Shown: positions 35,443 through 45,183, counted from the first letter of the stretch. The stretch is 64,000 bases of DNA from Gemmatimonadaceae bacterium (GCA_035633115.1 DASQFN010000103.1:116239-180238); one strand, 5' to 3'. Numbers and translations: made by a program. The notes: generated by a model from the letters alone, not told the origin.

Positions 35443-36807
35443 TCACCCCGACTTGCGCCCGTCCAGGTTTGGCGGACGTCGAAGGATTGACCATCCGACG
35501 ATGCCGGCAATCACGGAAGCCGACAGAATTCCGATTTTTGCGGAATCGAGAAGCGAGCCACTCCCGAACGCGAGATTCGCTATGAAGAGTGACATTGTAA
35601 ATCCGATACCCGCGAGCCAGCCAACACCGTGTATCTGGCCCCAGCCAACCTCCTCCGGCAGTACGGCGAGTCGCGTCCGGACTGATGCAAGCGATGCGAG
35701 TGTTACGCCGAGGACCTTTCCTGCCAGCAGGGCAATCACAATTCCGAAAACGACGCGCCATGAGACTGTAGAGAGCATCTCCGCGCTGACGGTCACACCC
35801 GCGTTGGCGAACGCGAACAAAGGCATGATCGCAAACGCCACAACTCGGTGAAGCGAGTGCTCCATTTTGAGCAGAGGAGACTGAACCTGCTCCACCGAGC
35901 GCTCGAGAGAGTGAAGGGCGTGTTGCTGTCCCGGGTTCGACATGACCGACGACGCATCGGGGTCGCTCGCACCGGCGAATTCATCGAGCGCGCGGCGGGC
36001 TTTCTTCAGAAATACATCCTCGTCAATCCGCGTCGTTGCAGGAATCGTCAGCGCGAGAAGAACCCCCGCGACTGTTGCGTGGACACCGGATTGCAACACT
36101 GCGTACCAGAGCGCCATACCCAGGAGTGCATAAACAGCAGGCTTTCGTACTCCTGCCCGGCGACATAGAAACAGCAGGGCCAGTACGACGGCCGGCGCGC
36201 CCAGGCTCCCTAACGAGATGTCAGCAGCATAGAAGATCGCAATCACCAGTACTGCGCCGATGTCGTCCACGATTGCGAGTGCCGCAAGGAATACCTTGAG
36301 CCCCGCGGGCACACGGGAGCCCAGGAGTGACAAGACGCCAAGCGCGAACGCAATGTCCGTCGCCATCGGAATTCCCCAACCCGATGCACCAGGACCGCCG
36401 ACGTTAATAGCGCTGAAGATCAGCGCGGGAACGACCATCCCGCCGATTGCCGCCGCGACTGGAAGCGCAGCCTTTTGTCGAGACGCGAGCTCGCCCACCA
36501 GGAGCTCGCGTTTGATCTCCAGGCCTACGAGAAGGAAAAACACCACCATCAGCCCGTCGTTGATCCAGTGGTGCAGAGTCATGGTGAGGGCTGCGCCCTC
36601 GAAACCAACCGACAACGACCGTTCCCAGAGGTGGAAATAGCTGTCGCTCCAGGGCGAATTTGCCCACGCGAGGGCGAGCGCCGTCGCTGCGAGAAGAACG
36701 ATTCCACCGGCCGATTCCGCTCTCGCGAACTCCTGGAACGGAAGAATGACGCGTTCCGCGAGGGGCGCCTCGACAGGGGTCTGTTTCTCTGCGGTTCGGG
36801 GTTCCAA
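35443..36807 (-). CDS. nhaA: Na+/H+ antiporter NhaA
   Basis: A 454-residue antiporter exporting Na+ for H+. About 12 helices; motifs LHHWINDGLMVVFFLLVGLEIKRE, PMATDIAFALGVLSLLG (containing the paired Asp region) and ALAIVDDIGAVLVIA (ASP pair of the ion site), then FALANAGVTVSA and GWLAGIGFTMSLFIANLAF. The open frame continues far upstream to 37449, but that part is antisense to otsA. The most likely start is TTG at 36807 (MEPRTAEKQTPVEAPLAERV), with CTGGAG ten bases upstream and no ATG/GTG nearby. Divergent from the trehalose operon, consistent with a shared osmotic or salt role. Confidence 0.93.
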   Translation of the reverse strand: MEPRTAEKQTPVEAPLAERVILPFQEFARAESAGGIVLLAATALALAWANSPWSDSYFHLWERSLSVGFEGAALTMTLHHWINDGLMVVFFLLVGLEIKRELLVGELASRQKAALPVAAAIGGMVVPALIFSAINVGGPGASGWGIPMATDIAFALGVLSLLGSRVPAGLKVFLAALAIVDDIGAVLVIAIFYAADISLGSLGAPAVVLALLFLCRRAGVRKPAVYALLGMALWYAVLQSGVHATVAGVLLALTIPATTRIDEDVFLKKARRALDEFAGASDPDASSVMSNPGQQHALHSLERSVEQVQSPLLKMEHSLHRVVAFAIMPLFAFANAGVTVSAEMLSTVSWRVVFGIVIALLAGKVLGVTLASLASVRTRLAVLPEEVGWGQIHGVGWLAGIGFTMSLFIANLAFGSGSLLDSAKIGILSASVIAGIVGWSILRRPPNLDGRKSG

Positions 36808-37000
36808 GTCCGCGACACTCCAGGATAACGAGCGGTTGAACGACGCTCCTCGCACGAAAGATATTCGGGACACCGCGGGAGGGACGAAGCTACACTGGGT
36901 TCCGGCGCGCTCCTCGGCCATCCGGCGCGGATGGCCCGAGCGCTTTGGAGTATCCGCAAGACACTCCTGTGGCCGCGCATTTGCAGCCGCAAACTCGCGA

Positions 37001-39274
37001 ATGAGACTGTCACTGCGATTCATCGTTCCGCTGGCGATTGCCCTCGCGGCGCTGGCGTACGGCGTGATTCCGCTCGTCGATCGGCTGACCCTGAAATGGT
37101 TCACCAGAGACCTAGAGCTCAGGTCGAGCCTCATTGCCAACGCCAGCGACGGGCCTCTCGGAGCTTTCGTCGCGTCGGGTAATCCCGGAGCGGTGCAACA
37201 GTATTTCGCTCGCATCGTTCGGGATGAGCGGCTGTATGGAATCGGGTTATGCCCGAGCCCGACGTCGCGCATAATCGCCAGCGCGCAGTTTCCACCCGAG
37301 ATACGGTGCGATCGTTTCGCTCCGGATTCGGCGCTATCCGACGAAATTCTGAAAACGAACGCCGGGCCTCTCCTCGTTACGGTCAGATCCCTCGAGACCG
37401 CTATTGGTCCAGACGCGCGGCTCATCCTGCTGCACGACATGAGCTTCATAACGAGGCGCAGCGACGAGACGCGGCGATACCTCTTCTATCTGTTTGCAGG
37501 TCTCGCCGCGGTTGTATCCATCATTACGGTCGTCATCGCCCAGCTCAGCTGGAGAGGTTGGATCTCCGGACTTCGCGCAATTCTGAGAGGCGATGAGTCA
37601 CGTGGACTGCTGACGACGGGTCCGGCAGAGCTGCAGCCAATTGCGAACGATTTGCGCGCCCTCATTCGCGACCTCGAGGCCGAGCATCGATTCCGGGACG
37701 AAGAGCAGCTCGCCTGGAGCGCCGACACTCTGCGTGAGATTCTTCATCGCGAGCTGCGAGGGCAGCAGGTGATCATCCTGTCCAATCGCGAGCCCTACAT
37801 CCACGTGAGGCAGGACGGCCACATCGCGGTCCAGCGACCCGCGAGCGGACTGGTAACAGCTGTAGAGCCCATCATGCGTGCGTGTTCGGGCACGTGGGTA
37901 GCGCACGGGAGCGGATCGGCGGACAAAGAGGTTGTCGACAATCACGATCGCCTCGGCGTGCCCGCCGACGATCCCGCCTACTGGCTGCGTCGGGTATGGC
38001 TTTCACGCGAAGAGGAAGCCGGGTACTACTACGGATTCGCGAACGAAGGGCTCTGGCCGCTGTGTCACATTGCACACGTGCGGCCGACATTCCGGGCGAC
38101 GGATTGGGAGCAGTACAGGAACGTGAACAGGAAGTTCGCGGAGGCGGCAGTTGCGGAGAGCAAAGGCAGCGATCCCATCGTTCTCATCCAGGACTATCAT
38201 TTTGCCCTCGTCCCGAGGATGATCCGCGAAGTACTTCCTGCCGCGACAATCATAACGTTCTGGCATATTCCGTGGCCAAATCCGGAAGCGTTCGGCATCT
38301 GCCCGTGGCGGGAGCAGCTACTCGACGGTTTGCTGGGCAGCAGTATTCTCGGGTTTCACACCCAGTTCCACTGCAACAATTTCGTTGACACTGTCGACCG
38401 GCTTGTCGAAGCACGCGTCGATCGCGAAACCTTTACCGTGTCGCACCGGGAGCAGACCACGGCAATCAAGCGGTATCCGATATCGATCGAGTGGCCGCCG
38501 GACAAAGAGCTCATCGAGAAGCCCGTCGAGGTCTGCCGCGAGGAGGTGAGGCACCGCCACGGTCTTCCGCGCGATCACAGAATTGGCGTTGGGGTCGATC
38601 GACTCGACTACACAAAAGGCATCGAAGAGCGATTCCGCGCAGTAGAACGGCTTCTCGAGCTGAATCCCGACTGGATTGGCCGGTTCACCTTTGTTCAGAT
38701 CGCCGCGCCAACGCGCGCGAGTATCGAAGATTATCAAGCCTACGAGCAGAGAGTTCGCTCGCTTGTAACGCGAATCAATACGCGATTCGACGGCGCCGTG
38801 CATCCGGCGATAATCCTATTGGTTCAGCACCACGAGCCGGCGGAGGTTTACACCTATTACAGGGCTGCCGACCTCTGTTTCGTCAGCAGCCTGCACGACG
38901 GGATGAATCTCGTGGCGAAGGAATTCGTCGCCGCGCGTGACGACGAGCTCGGCGTTCTGCTACTGAGTCAGTTCACTGGCGCCGCACGCGAGCTTCCTGA
39001 GGCGCTGATTGTGAATCCGTATAACGTCGAGCAGTGTGCATCGGCACTGAATACGGCTCTGACGATGCCAAAGCCGTGGCAGCGCACGAGAATGCAGCTG
39101 ATGCGCTCACTGATCCGTGAGTTCAATGTCTATCGATGGGCGGGAAGAATGCTGATCGACGCAGCAGCGCTTCGCCGCCGCGGCCGCGTCCTCGGGAGCA
39201 CTCCCGACGCAGCTGGCGCAGCTCACGGCGATGATTCACTCTCCCTGCGTAGCGCGAGTGGATCGTCGCCCTGA
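37001..39274 (+). CDS. otsA: Membrane-anchored trehalose-6-phosphate synthase (GT20) with sensor-like N-terminus
   Basis: Makes trehalose-6-phosphate from UDP- or GDP-glucose and glucose-6-phosphate. It is 757 residues against about 470 for ordinary OtsA. Residues 1-255 are extra: TM1 (7-26), a periplasmic domain of about 130 residues with Cys84 and Cys103, TM2 (159-182), then a HAMP-like linker. GT20 begins near 256 with IILSNREPYI; key motifs are IQDYHFALVP, FWHIPWPNPE, GFHTQFHCNNF, GVGVDRLDYTKGIEERF, LVQHHEPAEVY and SSLHDGMNLVAKEFV. The N-terminal layout copies a chemoreceptor or histidine-kinase sensor, suggesting synthesis gated by an external signal. ATG 37001 begins the signal-anchor directly. 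Overlaps otsB by 44 bases. Confidence 0.9.
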   Translation: MRLSLRFIVPLAIALAALAYGVIPLVDRLTLKWFTRDLELRSSLIANASDGPLGAFVASGNPGAVQQYFARIVRDERLYGIGLCPSPTSRIIASAQFPPEIRCDRFAPDSALSDEILKTNAGPLLVTVRSLETAIGPDARLILLHDMSFITRRSDETRRYLFYLFAGLAAVVSIITVVIAQLSWRGWISGLRAILRGDESRGLLTTGPAELQPIANDLRALIRDLEAEHRFRDEEQLAWSADTLREILHRELRGQQVIILSNREPYIHVRQDGHIAVQRPASGLVTAVEPIMRACSGTWVAHGSGSADKEVVDNHDRLGVPADDPAYWLRRVWLSREEEAGYYYGFANEGLWPLCHIAHVRPTFRATDWEQYRNVNRKFAEAAVAESKGSDPIVLIQDYHFALVPRMIREVLPAATIITFWHIPWPNPEAFGICPWREQLLDGLLGSSILGFHTQFHCNNFVDTVDRLVEARVDRETFTVSHREQTTAIKRYPISIEWPPDKELIEKPVEVCREEVRHRHGLPRDHRIGVGVDRLDYTKGIEERFRAVERLLELNPDWIGRFTFVQIAAPTRASIEDYQAYEQRVRSLVTRINTRFDGAVHPAIILLVQHHEPAEVYTYYRAADLCFVSSLHDGMNLVAKEFVAARDDELGVLLLSQFTGAARELPEALIVNPYNVEQCASALNTALTMPKPWQRTRMQLMRSLIREFNVYRWAGRMLIDAAALRRRGRVLGSTPDAAGAAHGDDSLSLRSASGSSP

Positions 39275-40064
39275 CGCGCGACGCTCCGGCGAGCGTGTCG
39301 GAAAACCGCCGCCGGCCAGCATGGAGTGGGCCTGGTTCTTCGATATCGATGGCACCCTTGTGGAGATTGCCTCTCTGCCATCAGGAATCATCGTGCACGA
39401 TGAGCTGTTGCGTGCGATCGCGCGGCTTCACGTACTCGCCGGAGGGGCGGTATCGCTGATCACGGGCCGAGCCATCAGTGATGTCGACCGGATCTTTGAT
39501 CTGCCGGAGATTTCCATTGCCGGACAACATGGGCTGGAGCTTCGAGTTGCGGGCGGAGACATCACATTGCATGCTGTTGCCGAAGAGGCGCTTCGCCCCC
39601 TGCGTGATGAGCTCGGCAGCGCAATAGCAGGATATCCCGGACTGGTGGTGGAATTCAAAGGGATGTCAATTGCGCTCCACTATCGAATGGCTCCCGCGCT
39701 TGCGGCCTATTCTCACAGGCTTCTGCGCGGGCTCGGGGCGAAATACGCTCCGGATTTCGTAATCCAGAAAGGAAAGCGCGTTGTGGAGCTAAAGCCCGCC
39801 GGTGCAGACAAGGGAGAGGTAATCAGGAGACTCATGCTGACGGAACCCTTTGCGGGACGCACTCCCGTGTTTATCGGCGACGATCTTACCGACGAGGTGG
39901 GGTTTGCCATCGTAAATGAACTGTCGGGTTACTCGATCAAGGTTGGGCCAGGACCAACATGCGCTCGCTTCAGGCTGAGAACGGTGACGCAGGTGAGGCA
40001 GTGGTTGGCTGAAGGGATGAAACGTGGAGAACCATTCCGGTATCCAGATACGGGGAAGCAATGA
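39231..40064 (+). CDS. otsB: Trehalose-6-phosphate phosphatase
   Basis: A HAD-superfamily phosphatase completing trehalose synthesis. Motif I is FFDIDGTLVEIA (first Asp nucleophile), motif II lies in SLITGRAISDVD, and motif III/IV in FIGDDLTDEVGF; QHGLELR and VELKPAGADKGEVIRRL are T6P-phosphatase signatures. Two starts fit: ATG 39231 (277 residues, overlapping otsA by 44 bases) or ATG 39321, which begins MEWAWFFDIDGT and places motif I near the N-terminus as in the family. The stop overlaps the start of the GH15 gene (ATGA). Confidence 0.92.
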   Translation: MIHSPCVARVDRRPDARRSGERVGKPPPASMEWAWFFDIDGTLVEIASLPSGIIVHDELLRAIARLHVLAGGAVSLITGRAISDVDRIFDLPEISIAGQHGLELRVAGGDITLHAVAEEALRPLRDELGSAIAGYPGLVVEFKGMSIALHYRMAPALAAYSHRLLRGLGAKYAPDFVIQKGKRVVELKPAGADKGEVIRRLMLTEPFAGRTPVFIGDDLTDEVGFAIVNELSGYSIKVGPGPTCARFRLRTVTQVRQWLAEGMKRGEPFRYPDTGKQ

Positions 40065-41851
40065 CCCTCCGGGATCTGGCGTTGCTTGGCAATGGCAACA
40101 TTGGCGCTCTGGTGGACGGCCGTGGCCGCATTGGGTGGTGTTGTTTTCCGCGGTTTGATGGAGATCCCGCTTTTTGCTCGCTTCTCCGCAGCGACCGCAC
40201 AGGCAGCGCTGACTTCGGGCATTTCTCCATCGAAGTCGAGAACGCTCAGCGAACGGAGCAGGAATACGTTCGGAACACTCCCGTCCTCTGCACGCGCGTG
40301 TTCGATGCGACCGGCGGATCGGTGGAGATCACCGACTTTGCGCCGCGGTACAGGCAGTACGGCCGCGTGTTCGCGCCCATGATGCTGATCCGTCAGCTGA
40401 GGCCGCTTTCGGGAAACCCGCGTATCCGAGTTCTGTTGCGGCCGGCGAGCAGTTACGGGCGCGCGCCCATGACGTTGAAACGCGGGAGCAATCACGTCGC
40501 TTATGCCGGCGACGGCGTAACGCTTCGTCTCACGAGCAACGTTCCGACGACCGCAATCGTCGAGGAAACGGCATTCTTTCTGGATGGGCCGGCAAGCCTG
40601 ATGCTGGGGCCCGACGAGACGGTCAATGAGAGCGTCGTCGAGCTTGGGCGTCACATGCTCGAGGAGACAATCGCGTACTGGCGCGAATGGGTGCGCGCTC
40701 TGGCTATTCCGTTCGAGTGGCAGGACGCGGTCATCCGCGCGGCGATCGCGCTCAAGCTCAATGTTTTCGAGGATACCGGTGCGATCATCGCCGCCATGAC
40801 GACCTCGGTGCCTGAGGCTCCACGCACCGGGCGTAACTGGGATTACAGATACTGCTGGCTTCGCGACGCATACTTTGTCGTCAATGCTCTGAACCGGCTC
40901 GGCGCAACACGAATAATGGAGCGGTACCTCGCGTTCACGCTGAACATTATCGCCGGCGTGAGTGACCGCCGACTCAAGCCGCTCTACACACTCACCGGCG
41001 GTCCGGTGCCGGACGAAGTGGAGCTCGAGTCGCTCGACGGTTATCTGGGCATGGGTCCGGTGCGGGTTGGAAACCAGGCGTACCACCAGATTCAACACGA
41101 CGTTTACGGGTCGGCAATTCTTGCCGCACCACACGTTTTCTTCGACGAGCGTCTGGAAAAGAGGGGCGACGCCGAGCTTTTCTCGCGCCTCGAAGTGCTC
41201 GGCGAGAGTGCAGCTGAGCTTTTCGATAAACCCGACGCGGGTATCTGGGAGCTGAGAGGTGTCCGGCGCGTTCACACGTTTTCCAGCGTGATGTGCTGGG
41301 CTGGGTGCGACCGACTGGCGCGCATAGCCACGCACGTCGGACTCGGTTCTCGCGCGGACCACTGGCGGTCGACCGCGGATCGGATGCGCGAGACGATTCT
41401 CGAGCGGGCCTGGAGCTCCGAACGCAACTCCTTCACCGGAACGCTGGACGGCGGTTCGCTGGACGCCAGTCTGCTGCGGCTCAATGACGTCGGGTTCATC
41501 GCTGCGGACGATCCACGATTCCTCGGGACGATCTCGGCGATCGAGACCAGTCTGCGACGCGGGACCTTTATTTACCGCTATGCGGAGGAGGACGATTTCG
41601 GAGCTCCGCAGACTGCTTTTCTCGTCTGCACCTTCTGGTACATCAACGCGCTTGCGGCCACCGGCAGGAAGAGCGAAGCTCGTGAGCTGTTCGAGAATAT
41701 TCTCGCCTGCCGAAATGCGCACGGTCTGCTCGCGGAGGACATCGATCCGATGAATCTCGAGCAATGGGGGAACTTCGTGCAGACTTACAGCATGGTTGGG
41801 ATCATCGATTCAGCGGCGCGGCTGTCGAAGCGATGGGAGGATGTGTATTAG
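40061..41851 (+). CDS. Glycoside hydrolase family 15 protein (glucoamylase/trehalase type)
   Basis: A 596-residue cytoplasmic enzyme. The N-terminal beta-sandwich starts LALLGNGNIGALVDGRGRIGW, followed by an (alpha/alpha)6 barrel with RNWDYRYCWLRDAYFV, LTGGPVPDEVELESLDGYLG, and a late AEEDDFGAPQTAFLVCTFWYI. AEDIDPMNLEQWGNFVQTYSM at the end carries the conserved second catalytic-region Glu. This GH15 branch includes glucoamylase- and trehalase-active members, and these often sit with otsAB. Here it is coupled to otsB by a 4-base overlap, so turnover of trehalose or storage glucan is likely; the substrate is not settled by sequence. Confidence 0.92.
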   Translation: MTLRDLALLGNGNIGALVDGRGRIGWCCFPRFDGDPAFCSLLRSDRTGSADFGHFSIEVENAQRTEQEYVRNTPVLCTRVFDATGGSVEITDFAPRYRQYGRVFAPMMLIRQLRPLSGNPRIRVLLRPASSYGRAPMTLKRGSNHVAYAGDGVTLRLTSNVPTTAIVEETAFFLDGPASLMLGPDETVNESVVELGRHMLEETIAYWREWVRALAIPFEWQDAVIRAAIALKLNVFEDTGAIIAAMTTSVPEAPRTGRNWDYRYCWLRDAYFVVNALNRLGATRIMERYLAFTLNIIAGVSDRRLKPLYTLTGGPVPDEVELESLDGYLGMGPVRVGNQAYHQIQHDVYGSAILAAPHVFFDERLEKRGDAELFSRLEVLGESAAELFDKPDAGIWELRGVRRVHTFSSVMCWAGCDRLARIATHVGLGSRADHWRSTADRMRETILERAWSSERNSFTGTLDGGSLDASLLRLNDVGFIAADDPRFLGTISAIETSLRRGTFIYRYAEEDDFGAPQTAFLVCTFWYINALAATGRKSEARELFENILACRNAHGLLAEDIDPMNLEQWGNFVQTYSMVGIIDSAARLSKRWEDVY

Positions 41852-41884
41852 CCTGCGTGCTCTATGAGTCTCCCTCAGAAGTTG

Positions 41885-43252
41885 CTACACGGTCGGAATC
41901 GCGAAGGTGAATGACGATCCCTCGCCCGGCTTGCTCTCGACATGGATCTTTCCACCGTGTGCCTCGACGATTCCTCGAACAATCGACAAGCCCAGGCCGG
42001 TTCCCAGACTCGCACCGTCGTGTGCCTGCCAGAAAGGCTCGAAGAGGCGCGGAAGATCTTCGGCCGCGATTCCCGGGCCCGTGTCCTTTACCTCGAACAT
42101 CACGCGCCGGGCGCTATCGGGTTTTGCGGAGACATCGACTCGACCACCCTCGGGCGTGAACTTCAACGCATTGCCGACAAGGTTTGAGAAAACCTGCAGC
42201 AGACGATCGCGATCCGCCGACAGCGGCTCGATCGCGCTATCCACGTCCCAGGTGAGCTTGACGTTTTTGGCGCGTGCCTGCGGATCGAGAAGCTCGGAGG
42301 CTTCCGCGAATATTGCATCAGGCGTGACGAGCGCACGGTTGATTGGCAGCGAGTGGCCCGACTGGACTCGCGCGGCGTCAAGCAGATCGTGAATCAATCG
42401 GTTCATCCGTTCGACGGTGCGCGATATGATCGCAAAATGGCGTCGGCGGTCGTGTTCCTGCAAAGGAGTGGTTGCCAACAGATCGGCGACCATGCCGATC
42501 GTCTGCAGAGGGTTCTTGAGATCGTGCGAGACGACGCGGAGCATCTGATCGCGGTATCGCACGGCTTCTCCGGCTTCTGTGGCGGCGATGTTCAGGCGGC
42601 GGACGAGCGTCGCAACTACAGTCGCGACCGCGAGGGCAGACAAAGCGAGGAACAACACGACTACTGTTGCCAGACGCTCGTCGCTCATGACGCGCCTCCG
42701 GAGTGCTCCCTCCGCGCGAACGACAGCCGCATTGGCCCGGTCGGCGGCGACGAGCACTCCATCCACGCGCCGCTCCCCGTCCACGAGCGACTTAATGAGC
42801 TGCTCCCGTGACCGTCGCCCGGCTTCCGCTTCGCGCGGCTCGGCCAGCCACGCCTCCTTCCGCGCCTCGAGTTCTGCGACAGCTGAAGCCGCTTCCGAGC
42901 TGAGCTGTCCAGCGAGCACGCGCAGCCGCTGGGATGCCTGTTGATCCTTCTTCAAGCCCGTGCGAAAATCATCGAGAAACGCTTCGTCGCCTGTCAGCTC
43001 GAATCCGCGTATTGCGGCCAGCTCTGACGCAAAGGCGTTCTGAACCTCAAGCAAGGCGGTGCGTGCGGGGAGTGCGACGTCAGCGACTCGCTCGCGCAGG
43101 TGCTGGGTTCGCTCGCGCAGCCAGAGAGGGACGATGACGAGAGCAAAGAGAAGCACTCCGGTAGCGACGATCATGTGACTCATCCACCGCCGCGCGGGTT
43201 CGCGGCGGTCGCCGCGTTGGGTGATCGGCGCTTCTTCTTTCGAGTGCGTCAC
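41885..43252 (-). CDS. Orphan sensor histidine kinase with CHASE3-like domain
   Basis: A 455-residue membrane histidine kinase (GTG start). TM1 is at about 27-45, an extracytoplasmic helical domain of CHASE3 type at 50-190 (AAIRGFELTGDEAFLDDFR), TM2 at 195-218. The H-box is VVSHDLKNPLQTIG (His243 phosphoacceptor). The HATPase has NALKFTPEGG (N-box), DTGPGIAAEDLPRLFEPFWQ (G1 and F boxes) and GTGLGLSIVRGIVEAHGG, ending ESKPGEGSSFTFAIP. No response regulator gene is adjacent. It is convergent with the trehalose operon, 33 bases after the GH15 stop. Confidence 0.92.
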   Translation of the reverse strand: MTHSKEEAPITQRGDRREPARRWMSHMIVATGVLLFALVIVPLWLRERTQHLRERVADVALPARTALLEVQNAFASELAAIRGFELTGDEAFLDDFRTGLKKDQQASQRLRVLAGQLSSEAASAVAELEARKEAWLAEPREAEAGRRSREQLIKSLVDGERRVDGVLVAADRANAAVVRAEGALRRRVMSDERLATVVVLFLALSALAVATVVATLVRRLNIAATEAGEAVRYRDQMLRVVSHDLKNPLQTIGMVADLLATTPLQEHDRRRHFAIISRTVERMNRLIHDLLDAARVQSGHSLPINRALVTPDAIFAEASELLDPQARAKNVKLTWDVDSAIEPLSADRDRLLQVFSNLVGNALKFTPEGGRVDVSAKPDSARRVMFEVKDTGPGIAAEDLPRLFEPFWQAHDGASLGTGLGLSIVRGIVEAHGGKIHVESKPGEGSSFTFAIPTV

Positions 43253-43506
43253 GTTGCCCGCATCGCCTCCTCCTGCAGGACCGCTGCTTATACCCCGAAT
43301 AGCCAGGATTGTGTCTCTCGGGCGATGTTGCGTTTGCGCGACGCCAGTTCCATGTTCGCGTGACCACGCGGAGGCGACGATGCGCTTTTCACAAACGAAT
43401 CCCAGGCTGAACCGCTATCCGTTTGACGGTCGTGCGCCGCTGGCTATTCCCATTGCTGCGATGAGCTCTCGTTACAGTTACAAATAATCAGGGGAAGAAG
43501 GCATCC

Positions 43507-44703
43507 ATGATACTCATGACGAAATTCCGCAGCGTGGGTGCCGCGCTGCTGGTGTTGTCCGCATTCGGCGCGCGAACGGGTTCAACGCAAACGCGCACGA
43601 TCGCGCCCGTACTCGCTTTCCCTGAGCCGGGCCTTGACGATCCCGCAGCCTATCAGGGATACCAGACGCGGTTTTTTCGAGACGCGCTAGGAAACGTCAT
43701 CCAGATATACCTCGACACCAAGAGTGGACGCGTCGTCAATCTTCTTGCCGACGCGGCCAACGAGAGTGTTGGCTTCACGGTCCGTGATGCAGGAGGCAAG
43801 CCGATTCGGCTCGAGTTCGCGTCGCAGACGGCCGCAATTTCAACGTCGCCGCACTGGACCGCGGAACAGCCCGGCAGACACCGCACAATCGAGTACACAC
43901 TCGTTGCCAACGCACCGAGAGTCGACATCGGCTGGATCCTCCTCGGCTCAATGCGCGTCGAACGCGATCTCCAGTACTCTGGCCGGCATCTCGAGCCGTA
44001 CTCGACGCCAACATTCCGTCTGCCGGAGCAGGAAGAGCTGATCGAGAATCTTGAGCAGCTTCCGGCGGCCGAGCGCGATCGGCAATTGCGGATGCTGCGC
44101 GCAAGAGACGTTTCGATGCCTCGCGCACGGCTCAACCCGGTGATCGTTGCGCGCGGCGCGACCATGCGGGCAGGCCCGGGTGCCAGGGTGTCGCAGACCG
44201 CGCTCGACGGCCAGACTCGTCTCGAGCTCGATCTGTCCATCGATCCGGCAAATGCGACAATCACTGTCGCGGGGCCGGTCGTGTCGATCCGTGCAACACG
44301 CGGAGCGCCGATCCGATTCACGGTTCAGGTGTCGACGGATGCGCCGTCACTAACGCCCCTATCGCGAACGGAGATATTCAACGCCGAGTTTCTCCGCTTT
44401 CTCGCGAACGCGCGCGCCGAATCTCGTCGTGCATCAGGGGCAGGGTCATCTGCGTCAGGACCCGTAGCCCGCTACCGGCGCCTCGAACGCGAGGCACTCA
44501 TGGTCGAGACGCTCAGCTCCAGAGAGAAGCTGATGGCCGGGCTTCCGAACTACGCGACGTATTTCGGACGCGACATGATGATGACCTCGCTGATGATGGA
44601 AGCCATCTGGTCGAACGCCATGTTCGAGCACGTCATCGCCAGTGTGCTGCGGAAGCTCGGCCCCGGCGGGGACGTGAGTCACGAGGAGGCACTGGGCGGG
44701 TAA
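43507..44703 (+). pseudogene. 3'-truncated secreted glycogen-debranching/GH-type gene
   Basis: A 398-residue frame with signal peptide (VGAALLVLSAFGARTGSTQT). A beta-rich region follows (to about residue 290), then the start of a helical barrel: LEREALMVETLSSREKLMAG, NYATYFGRDMMMTSLMMEAI and GDVSHEEALGG, immediately followed by TAA. YFGRDMxM and GDVSHEEALGG are entrance motifs of amylo-alpha-1,6-glucosidase-like GH barrels, which continue for several hundred residues. So the gene is cut at its catalytic domain. The break coincides with TGTCC-N9-GGACA (44704-44722). GGGGAAGAAGG precedes the ATG, so the 5' part may still be expressed. Confidence 0.7.
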
Positions 44704-44722
44704 TGTCCGATTTTGAGGGACA
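44704..44722. repeat. Inverted repeat at the truncation point
   Basis: TGTCC-GATTTTGAG-GGACA starts one base after the stop codon of the truncated debranching-type gene. The TG...CA edges resemble the end of an insertion element; no second end or transposase is seen before tRNA-Glu. Confidence 0.4.
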
Positions 44723-44803
44723 CTACCCCAGCGTGGCGGAGCTTTGAAATGGTATTTGTTCGGTTTATACTTCAAGGCTGCACGTCTCACATCGGGATTT
44801 TGC

Positions 44804-44876
44804 GGCGCTATCGTCTAGGGGACTAGGACGGGGCCCTCTCAAGGCCCAAACACGGGTTCGAATCCCGTTAGCGCTA
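44804..44876 (+). tRNA. tRNA-Glu (CTC)
   Basis: Acceptor GGCGCTA / TAGCGCT (first pair G-T), loop CCTCTCAA gives anticodon CTC, T-arm ACGGGTTCGAATCCCGT, discriminator A. It is the first of a six-gene tRNA cluster. CCA is not encoded. Confidence 0.9.
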
Positions 44877-44955
44877 CTGGACGATTGGGGGCTGTTCTTG
44901 CGGTTGTTCTTGCACTTTCTCCGCAGCTCGCAGTCCGCAGTCCGAAGTGGTTGTT

Positions 44956-45027
44956 GGCCCCATCGTCTATCGGTTAGGACGGCACCCTTTCACGGTGCAG
45001 AGAGGGGTTCGATTCCCCTTGGGGCTA
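44956..45027 (+). tRNA. tRNA-Glu (TTC)
   Basis: Acceptor GGCCCCA / TGGGGCT, D-arm TCGTCTATCGGTTAGGAC, anticodon stem CACCC...GGTG with loop TTTCAC giving TTC, T-arm AGGGGTTCGATTCCCCT. CCA is not encoded. Confidence 0.93.
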
Positions 45028-45071
45028 TGGTTTTGTGGTGACGGCGCGCAGTGAATGTGCGCGCAGAATGA

Positions 45072-45146
45072 GGGGCCGTAGCTCAGTTTGGTTAGAGCAC
45101 TCGACTGTCACTCGAGAGGTCGCGGGTTCGAGCCCCGTCGGCCCCG
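45072..45146 (+). tRNA. tRNA-Asp (GTC)
   Basis: Acceptor GGGGCCG / CGGCCCC with discriminator G, anticodon stem CTCGA/TCGAG with loop CTGTCAC giving GTC, T-arm GCGGGTTCGAGCCCCGT. CCA is not encoded. Confidence 0.94.
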
Positions 45147-45162
45147 TATACATACGCAGATC

Positions 45163-45183
45163 CGCAGTTCGCAGTTCGCAGTT
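45163..45183. repeat. Short tandem repeat CGCAGTT x3 in tRNA spacer
   Basis: Three perfect 7-bp units lie between tRNA-Asp and tRNA-Leu. A related run (CGCAGTC units, about 44928-44943) lies between the two tRNA-Glu genes. Both are followed by TTGTTG. Confidence 0.7.

Noticed and set aside
39929..41764. A 611-residue open frame on the minus strand
   Set aside because: It is antisense to the well-supported GH15 and otsB genes, has no family motifs, and its Arg/His/Asp-rich composition is that of a GC-rich shadow frame.
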